This document shows positions 14,458 to 18,788 of a stretch of 18,788 nucleotides of DNA, one piece after another (position 1 is the first letter of the stretch; every line of letters begins with the position of its first letter). A program made the position numbers and the translations under genes. Under the pieces are notes generated by a model. The model was not told the DNA's origin. It did not search any database and was given only the letters and a program-made list of their open reading frames with translations. Source of the DNA: Candidatus Bruticola papionis (lineage in GTDB: Bacteria; Vulcanimicrobiota; Xenobia; Xenobiales; Xenobiaceae); the NCBI GenBank assembly GCA_002407045.1, contig DHKB01000068.1, positions 1-18,788 on the forward strand, in the 5' to 3' direction.

Positions 14458-15990
14458 GTGGCTGAACAGTCTGACATTTTATCAAAACTTAAAGACGGCT
14501 TTGGTATAGCTAGCAAATTGGCAGGCAAAGGGGTCAACGAAGTATCTGGCATGTTTAAACATGACGATAATTCTCGTTCTCCTCGGAGTGGAGTTTTTTG
14601 GAATCGCGGCAGTTGGAGTACTACATCTGGTCTGGCGCCGCAAATAGATTTCTTCGAACCGCAAGTTGGGGTAGGCTTTGCTTCTAGTATGATGCAACGT
14701 CTTACTTTATCCAGGGCTGAGCGTCTTTTTGGTGAAGCTTGTACTTGTCTAACTTGTATAGAAACTGAAACTGCTGTCAATAGTTTGCGTGAAGCAGTAC
14801 AGTTAGATACGCAATTTACTGACGCTTATTTTTTATTAGGATGTATTTTTCTGGAATTTGGAAGCGCTTCTGAAGCTGGTTCTTTCTTCCAAAAGGCGCT
14901 TTTATGCCAGCAAGGCTTAGGCAGCAAATTAAATAAGTACCTGCCTTCGTTTAAAGTTATTTTGCCTCTGACTCCCTGGAGCTCTGTAGCTCTGTTGCCA
15001 GATTTATTGGGAGTAAATATTCTTTTAGCCTTGTCTTGGCGTCGTTTTGGCAATTTGCCTATGGCTATTTCTGTTTTGGAACAAATTCTTAGCATTATGC
15101 CTACTTCGGCTCTAGCCAAGTTCTTTATGGGCATTCTGCGTTTAGAAGCTGGCCAATATACAGAAGTTATCAATTTATTTGCCGATTGTAAAATAGAATC
15201 AACTATAGAAGCGGCTTGCTTGCTGTTAGTTGGCAAAGCCTATCAGAAAATGGGCAGCTTTACAGTACTTGCCGAACTTTACGATCAAGCTTTAGCTAGA
15301 GCCGATATCGATGTAGTCGTGCGTTACGATTTGCTTTTATCACAAAGTGAAAGTCGAACTTCATCTAGCAGCCGTACTCAAGTTGAAGCCCAGATAGTTA
15401 AAGAATGTCCTCAATATGTAAGTTTCTTTAAACGCCTAGGTATTGAAGTTGGCGTTAATAGTTCTGCTGCGCCTAGTTCTCAAGTTGTTTCCAATCAAGA
15501 TTCGTCTGCTGCTCCTACTCAATTGGATAAAAACTCCAATTCTAGTAGCGCTATTTTCGACTCTGGGTCGACTTTTGTACCTCCCATCCAGGCGGTACCT
15601 ATAGAAGAAGGGCCGCGCACTGTGCATATGTCTACCCTTGAGGCGCAGCCTATTTCTTCTGCGCCTACTAAGCCTATGACCATTTCCGAAGCTGACTACT
15701 CAAATTTACAACTTAGCTTGGAAGCTTTGGGTAAGCTTTATCCTTTACAAGGCAGCGTCACGGTCATTGGCCGCGAGAGTGGAGATATTGTGCTGAGTTC
15801 CGATTCTTCTGTTTCTTATACTCACGCTCGTGTAGTTAAGTCTCCTCTCAACGGTCACTATTTTTTGGAAGATTTAGGATCGACTAACGGAAGTTGGCTT
15901 AATGGCAATCGTTTAGTCAGCAATCAAAAGTATGAATTGAAACGTGGCGATTTTATCAAGCTTGGACAAACCAGCATAAAAGTCGTCTAG
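14458..15990 (+). CDS. Helical-repeat (TPR-like) protein with C-terminal FHA domain
   Basis: This 510-residue protein has no signal peptide. Residues 85-295 are helical pairs with TPR character (AVNSLREAVQLDTQFTDAYF near 106-125, then AEAGSFF-like and AISVLEQILSIMPTSALAKF-like units), expected to form a protein-binding scaffold. Residues 296-405 are a Ser/Thr/Pro-rich linker including PRTVHMST (386-393), a possible phosphothreonine site. The FHA domain (about 427-510) shows Gly438-Arg439, SYTH at 453-456 and STNGSWLNGN at 475-484 with Asn477 and Asn482. The start is GTG (GTG GCT GAA, the same opening as the VWA gene), 9 bases after GGAGAGG. It follows a terminator, so it may be controlled separately from the genes before it. 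It is probably a second reader of kinase output; its true partners are unknown. Confidence 0.9.
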   Translation: MAEQSDILSKLKDGFGIASKLAGKGVNEVSGMFKHDDNSRSPRSGVFWNRGSWSTTSGLAPQIDFFEPQVGVGFASSMMQRLTLSRAERLFGEACTCLTCIETETAVNSLREAVQLDTQFTDAYFLLGCIFLEFGSASEAGSFFQKALLCQQGLGSKLNKYLPSFKVILPLTPWSSVALLPDLLGVNILLALSWRRFGNLPMAISVLEQILSIMPTSALAKFFMGILRLEAGQYTEVINLFADCKIESTIEAACLLLVGKAYQKMGSFTVLAELYDQALARADIDVVVRYDLLLSQSESRTSSSSRTQVEAQIVKECPQYVSFFKRLGIEVGVNSSAAPSSQVVSNQDSSAAPTQLDKNSNSSSAIFDSGSTFVPPIQAVPIEEGPRTVHMSTLEAQPISSAPTKPMTISEADYSNLQLSLEALGKLYPLQGSVTVIGRESGDIVLSSDSSVSYTHARVVKSPLNGHYFLEDLGSTNGSWLNGNRLVSNQKYELKRGDFIKLGQTSIKVV

Positions 15991-16010
15991 CGCTAAAATA
16001 CAGGTAAGTC

Positions 16011-16039
16011 TTGCTTTTGTTCTTTTAACGTGATAAAAT
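16011..16039 (+). promoter_or_regulatory. Candidate promoter for rpmA
   Basis: TTGCTT (16011-16016) and TAAAAT (16034-16039) are spaced by 17 bases. The -10 matches the consensus at 5 of 6 positions and the -35 at 3 of 6. Transcription would begin near 16046, at the start of the GGCC-rich leader. Confidence 0.5.
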
Positions 16040-16044
16040 AGCGG

Positions 16045-16144
16045 GGCCTTAATAGGAGGCATTAATTTTTTCTAGGCCAAGTTTACCCGGCGGGCCAAGT
16101 GCGGCCGTGGATTCGGCCCCAAGCCATATATCCGGAGGCAATCA
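16045..16144 (+). promoter_or_regulatory. Structured leader upstream of rpmA
   Basis: About 100 untranslated bases precede rpmA. GGCCT (16045-16049) can pair with AGGCC (16074-16078). Within this, TTAAT (16049-16053) and ATTAA (16061-16065) can close a loop that displays AGGAGG, a Shine-Dalgarno sequence with no usual start codon behind it. GGCCAAGT occurs twice, at 16075 and 16093, and GGCCG (16103-16107) pairs with CGGCC (16114-16118) over 6 bases. The true rpmA ribosome site, GGAGG at 16134-16138, follows. The layout is what one would expect of an autoregulated ribosomal-protein leader, but I cannot match it to a named family. Confidence 0.45.
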
Positions 16145-16417
16145 ATGTATTTAATGGATCTTACCCGTTTCGCCCACAAAAAAGGTGCCGGTTCTTCTAA
16201 GAACGGTCGTGATTCTCAGCCCAAGATGCTCGGAATCAAACTTTATGGCGGCCAGAGCGCTATTGCTGGCAACATCATTCTCCGCCAGCGCGGTACCCGT
16301 TTCTACCCTGGGAAAAACGTTATGATGGGTCGCGACTTCACCTTATTCGCCACCGCTCCCGGTGTTGTAAAGTTCACCAAGCACAACGCCAAGACCGTGG
16401 TAGAGGTAGAAGGCTAG
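16145..16417 (+). CDS. rpmA: 50S ribosomal protein L27 with N-terminal extension
   Basis: L27 reaches the peptidyl-transferase centre with its N-terminal tail. The 90-residue chain has the family signature AHKKGAGSSKNGRDSQPKML from residue 10, RQRGTRFYPG in the middle and GVVKF near the end. Nine extra residues (MYLMDLTRF) precede AHKKG. In Firmicutes and relatives a similar extension ending in Phe is removed by the protease Prp, exposing Ala; here the cut would fall between Phe9 and Ala10. An internal ATG at codon 4 leaves a six-residue extension, so either start requires trimming. GGAGG lies 6 bases before the ATG. rplU and prp, often adjacent, are absent: the gene stands alone behind its own promoter and leader, with hairpins after it. 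Confidence 0.97.
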   Translation: MYLMDLTRFAHKKGAGSSKNGRDSQPKMLGIKLYGGQSAIAGNIILRQRGTRFYPGKNVMMGRDFTLFATAPGVVKFTKHNAKTVVEVEG

Positions 16418-16428
16418 TTTTGCGTATG

Positions 16429-16451
16429 TTCCTCGATTATTAGGCGAGGAA
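16429..16451 (+). terminator. Hairpin after rpmA (possible terminator)
   Basis: TTCCTCG (16429-16435) pairs with CGAGGAA (16445-16451) across a 9-base loop, 12 bases after the rpmA stop codon. Only a short TTT follows at once; a longer T-rich stretch (CTTTTTATTCTATTTTTT) comes about 13 bases later. It may mark the rpmA 3' end, perhaps after trimming, or be the first arm of a two-hairpin attenuator for the next gene. Confidence 0.5.
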
Positions 16452-16489
16452 TTTGGCGTGCGTCGCTTTTTATTCTATTTTTTCGAAGG

Positions 16490-16531
16490 TACTCCAGTTT
16501 ATTCGTAGGGATGGCTGGGGTATTTTTTTTT
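16490..16531 (+). terminator. Intrinsic terminator abutting the plsC ribosome site
   Basis: TACTCCAG (16490-16497) pairs with CTGGGGTA (16515-16522), 8 pairs with one T-G, followed without a gap by nine T residues (16523-16531). The Shine-Dalgarno GAGG of the acyltransferase gene starts at 16532 and its TTG start at 16546, so no promoter can lie between terminator and gene. Confidence 0.72.
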
Positions 16532-16545
16532 GAGGTTAAAAGTCT

Positions 16546-17322
16546 TTGAAACTTCGTGATATTGTTGGGACTATAGGGGCTTGGAGCAGTTTTGCAATTT
16601 CTCTTCTAGCTTTCGATCCTGCTTTGCGCATAGCACGTATTTTTGGTATCGAACCTATGGACAAAGTGTTAGTCAATTTGGCTCATGTTTTGAAATACAG
16701 TATTCAAGCCGGCCTATGCCAAATTAGAGTAGAGGGCCAAGAAAATATTCTCAATAGCGGTGGCGCGATTATCGTAGGCAACCATCAATCTTTGGTAGAG
16801 AGTTTTCTGCCCTTTTATGAATTACGCGCTATGAAGCCTAAGTATATTTCCAAAAATATTTTAGGTCATTGTTGCATACCTTCAGTAAGTTTTGTACTTA
16901 GAAATGGCGGCCATTGTTTAATCAAACGCGAAGACAGAGAACAAGCTTTACAAGCTATTGAAAAGCTTGGCTTAGAAGTCAATAAGGGCAAGTATTCGGC
17001 TATTATTTTTCCTGAAGGCACTCGCAGTTTACAAGGCGGTTTGCAACACTTTAAAACTGGCGGTTTGAAGACGCTTCTCAAATGTGCTCCTCAAGCTCCT
17101 ATTTTTATCATGATTATCCATAATGGAACTAAGATCTATCCTAAGGGGCTTCCTAGAGTTACAGCTGGTTCTGTTGTTACTTTGCGCTTTTTGCCAGCTT
17201 TAAATCGAGCAGATTTTGCCAATGAAGATGATCTTGTTGAGCATATTCATAATTTGATGGCGCAAAATTATGCCGAATTGGAAGAAGAAGACCGTCGCAG
17301 ATTAGCCTCTACTGTCGATTAA
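16546..17322 (+). CDS. plsC: 1-acyl-sn-glycerol-3-phosphate acyltransferase-like (PlsC family)
   Basis: This 258-residue membrane-associated enzyme probably acylates lysophosphatidic acid in phospholipid synthesis. The family blocks are visible: GNHQSLVE at 78-85 (motif I), a basic block around HCLIKRED at 123-130 (motif II), and FPEGTRS at 155-161 (motif III). A hydrophobic stretch near 10-25 may anchor it. Motif I is normally H-x4-D; here position 85 is Glu, a conservative but unusual change, so an altered acceptor or acyl preference, or reduced activity, cannot be ruled out. The start is TTG, 10 bases after GAGG; no better ATG fits the family N-terminus. The gene lies right behind an intrinsic terminator, which suggests low or regulated read-through expression. 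Family call firm, exact substrate uncertain. Confidence 0.88.
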   Translation: MKLRDIVGTIGAWSSFAISLLAFDPALRIARIFGIEPMDKVLVNLAHVLKYSIQAGLCQIRVEGQENILNSGGAIIVGNHQSLVESFLPFYELRAMKPKYISKNILGHCCIPSVSFVLRNGGHCLIKREDREQALQAIEKLGLEVNKGKYSAIIFPEGTRSLQGGLQHFKTGGLKTLLKCAPQAPIFIMIIHNGTKIYPKGLPRVTAGSVVTLRFLPALNRADFANEDDLVEHIHNLMAQNYAELEEEDRRRLASTVD

Positions 17323-17338
17323 AATTATAACGCATAAA

Positions 17339-17375
17339 ATGGTTTGCGAGAATCTTAAGATGGTTTGAGAGAACC
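17339..17375 (+). repeat. Two tandem 16-bp repeats at 21-bp spacing (possible operator)
   Basis: Copy 1 (17339-17354, ATGGTTTGCGAGAATC) and copy 2 (17360-17375, ATGGTTTGAGAGAACC) agree at 14 of 16 positions and start 21 bp apart, which is two helical turns, so a dimeric regulator could bind both on one face. Copy 2 also contains the inverted repeat GGTT-N6-AACC. They lie about 80-115 bases upstream of the small secreted-protein gene. A weak promoter-like TTGAAA (17403-17408) follows. Confidence 0.5.
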
Positions 17376-17455
17376 AATTAAGCGAAAATTTACCTTTAAA
17401 ACTTGAAACGCTTCTGGCTGTTTGCTACTTTCATTGTAAAAGTGAGGTGAACAGT

Positions 17456-17929
17456 ATGAAGCGTTTTTTGTTATGTGTAGTGTTCTTGCTGTCGTGTTTG
17501 TTTTTGCATATGGCCCCTCCTGTCTGGGCTGATGTCGTTTTCGATGACTGTAGAGGCAAATACTTCGATGAGGGTCGGCAAATGACGCTGCAACAGATGC
17601 GCAGCGGTGAGCACAACAGTACATATCGGGTAAAATATTACGACTCATACTTTGGCACATGGATAGGTGAGTATCAAATTACTGCAACTCGGAGTGATTC
17701 GTGCACTATAGAGTTTTATGCTTATCTGGACGATAGTTGCATCAATAAAGTATATGTCGGCTATATGAGTTCACGCCTATGGCAAGTAAACGGAAAAGAT
17801 TATTATATTTGGAGTTTTTACTCTCCAGATAGAGAAGAAATAGCTGAAGACTATAGAGAAGACCCTACAGAAAAGCTGTTTCCTGATGAACTTCCGGTTT
17901 TCCAGCTCTTCTTTGGAGAGCAAGAATAA
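17456..17929 (+). CDS. Small secreted protein of unknown function
   Basis: A 157-residue protein with a clear Sec signal peptide: basic start MKR, hydrophobic core, likely cut after Ala25 in VWA-DVV. The mature part (about 132 residues) is rich in Tyr, Asp and Glu, acidic overall, with three cysteines (Cys32, Cys83, Cys95) and probably mostly beta strand. I recognise no domain. The frame allows a GTG start three codons earlier at 17447, but GAGGTGA at 17444-17450 is placed 5 bases before the ATG at 17456 and would overlap the GTG, so the ATG is preferred. It has its own upstream repeat element and a strong terminator after it, so it is probably a single-gene transcript. Confidence 0.75.
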   Translation: MKRFLLCVVFLLSCLFLHMAPPVWADVVFDDCRGKYFDEGRQMTLQQMRSGEHNSTYRVKYYDSYFGTWIGEYQITATRSDSCTIEFYAYLDDSCINKVYVGYMSSRLWQVNGKDYYIWSFYSPDREEIAEDYREDPTEKLFPDELPVFQLFFGEQE

Positions 17930-17943
17930 TAAACCCAATATTA

Positions 17944-17990
17944 AAAATAGGTGTTCAAGAACGTTTTAAACGCTTTTGAACACCTATTTT
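17944..17990. terminator. Strong bidirectional intrinsic terminator
   Basis: A perfect 15-pair stem (arms 17944-17958 and 17976-17990) has further inner pairs (ACG-region 17960-17963 with 17971-17974, one mismatch) and a TTTTAAA loop. The A-rich 5' flank and T-rich 3' flank give a T-run on either strand. It lies exactly between two converging genes, ending 3 bases before the stop codon of the minus-strand gene. Confidence 0.88.
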
Positions 17991-17993
17991 ATT

Positions 17994-18788
17994 TTAGTTA
18001 ATAACCAACACGTCTAAGCTTATTGCTGCCGTGGGTTGTGTTGTTGCTGTAAATTTCAACTGACCGGCGGCCGGTGTGGTTGTAATACCGTGGGTAAATA
18101 CGTCTGCCGACTTGGGAACAGCTAGCAATTTAGAATCAGCTTTTACATCTGCGGCTTCGATTGTTTGCTCGTAAGGAGAGCCTTCCGCCTCTGTGTTTTG
18201 CGTCCAGCCTTCTTGAGTTAAGCTACAACTTACGATAGAAAGCGCCGGAACGCTATTTTTTACGGCTTTAAGCGCTTGCTTAGTGGCGCTTTGAGCCAGT
18301 TGGTTATAGCTGAATTTACTGGAATAAAGCCTGGCTTTACTTACATCTAGCAAGGCTAAAGGCAACTCGCCGGGAATGGCTTCAGCTTTATTTAGCTCAA
18401 AGCTAAACATCGGCAAGCCGTTATTAGCGTTAACAGCGTCTTTTACGTAAATTGGATCGGTTAAGATGCCGTTAAGCGTCTGGGCAAAATCGTCAGACTT
18501 CATCTCTTCCGAAGAAATAGCTGTATAGCCCAATACTTCACCATAATCAGAGCGGGCCCAGCAATTAGTAATAGTTTCGCTTCTGTCCACGATATTGTGG
18601 TTGGCAATGCCAAAGCACTCGCTGCTGCCAACTAAAACGCCAGCGTTATAACAATTGCTGATCTCATAATCGTGACAATCGAGGTAACCAGTTTCGGCAT
18701 TTCTAGTTATGCCGGCCACGTTTACTGCGTTGAGATTGGCAGTATTGTAACAGTTGGCGATAACTATTTTGGTAGCATCTGAGCCATC
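17994..18788 (-). CDS. GLUG-like repeat surface protein, C-terminal part (5' end beyond window)
   Basis: The frame is open from the right edge to the TAA at 17994, giving the last 264 residues; the GTG at 18719 is internal to an open frame and need not be the start. The first part contains repeats of the type I-x-N-CY-N-x (IVIANCYNTANLNAVN, then YEISNCYNAGVLVGS, then ETITNCWARS), typical of GLUG-type repeats in secreted or cell-surface adhesin-like proteins. The last 150 residues are Ala/Ser/Thr-rich without repeats, ending in a strand-rich tail (AAISLDVLVIN) with no visible LPxTG or PEP-CTERM sorting signal. The role, adhesion or surface attachment, is known only from the repeat type. Confidence 0.72.
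   Translation of the reverse strand, partial: DGSDATKIVIANCYNTANLNAVNVAGITRNAETGYLDCHDYEISNCYNAGVLVGSSECFGIANHNIVDRSETITNCWARSDYGEVLGYTAISSEEMKSDDFAQTLNGILTDPIYVKDAVNANNGLPMFSFELNKAEAIPGELPLALLDVSKARLYSSKFSYNQLAQSATKQALKAVKNSVPALSIVSCSLTQEGWTQNTEAEGSPYEQTIEAADVKADSKLLAVPKSADVFTHGITTTPAAGQLKFTATTQPTAAISLDVLVIN

Noticed and set aside
14826..15236. Minus-strand 136-residue frame inside the TPR-like/FHA gene
   Set aside because: It is basic, low in structure and opposite clear helical-repeat coding sequence; no family resemblance.
8523..15990. Type VI secretion or tellurium-resistance locus
   Set aside because: Kinase, PP2C, FHA and VWA are shared with those loci, but no TssB/C, Hcp, VgrG, ClpV, TerD or TerC homologue is present in the window.
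16049..16081. Leader peptide gene before rpmA behind AGGAGG
   Set aside because: No ATG, GTG or TTG at a usable distance; only ATT codons follow, so an RNA structure explains it better.
17339..17375. Start of a CRISPR array
   Set aside because: Only two imperfect 16-bp copies with a 5-base gap and no cas genes; spacing fits an operator.

Overview
The window is bacterial chromosomal DNA. It is moderately AT-rich, gene-dense, uses Shine-Dalgarno starts throughout, and has several GTG or TTG starts. No phage, IS, tRNA, rRNA or CRISPR feature was found. The phylum cannot be fixed from the sequence alone. The L27 protein carries a Firmicutes-like N-terminal extension, but the rich set of eukaryote-like signalling genes (kinase, PP2C, FHA, VWA, zinc ribbons) and the GLUG-like surface protein would also suit a little-studied gut lineage such as Vampirovibrionia, Eremiobacterota/Xenobia or Riflebacteria. 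That placement is a guess.

Region 1 (1-7163) starts with a tRNA-dihydrouridine synthase. A minus-strand operon follows, read from right to left: a double-zinc-ribbon DUF4178 membrane protein, a 64-residue membrane-anchored peptide, a seven-helix membrane aminopropyltransferase (spermidine-synthase fold), and a Tat-exported FAD amine-oxidase-like lipoprotein. The last two overlap by ATGA. Facing this operon on the plus strand is speD, the pyruvoyl AdoMet decarboxylase that makes the aminopropyl donor. Together they look like a membrane-located aminopropyl or polyamine modification system with an exported oxidase.

Region 2 (7238-15990) is all plus strand: a secreted M48-like peptidase, then a phospho-signalling cluster. 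The cluster holds an active-looking Ser/Thr kinase with an Ig/BACON-like domain and C-terminal membrane helices; a zinc ribbon, pseudokinase and PP2C phosphatase in one chain; a cytosolic VWA protein with an intact MIDAS; a two-zinc-ribbon FHA protein; and, after an intrinsic terminator, a helical-repeat FHA protein. Writer, eraser and two phosphothreonine readers sit side by side. This resembles, without matching, the kinase/PP2C/VWA triads known from TerY-type loci.

Region 3 (15991-17322) holds rpmA (L27) without rplU beside it, behind its own promoter and a roughly 100-nt GGCC-rich structured leader. Two hairpins follow; the second is an intrinsic terminator whose T-run touches the Shine-Dalgarno of a PlsC-family acyltransferase, an arrangement that suggests attenuation.

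Region 4 (17323-18788) holds a small secreted protein of unknown function preceded by a tandem 21-bp-period repeat, a strong bidirectional terminator, and the 3' part of a minus-strand GLUG-like repeat surface protein that runs off the window.
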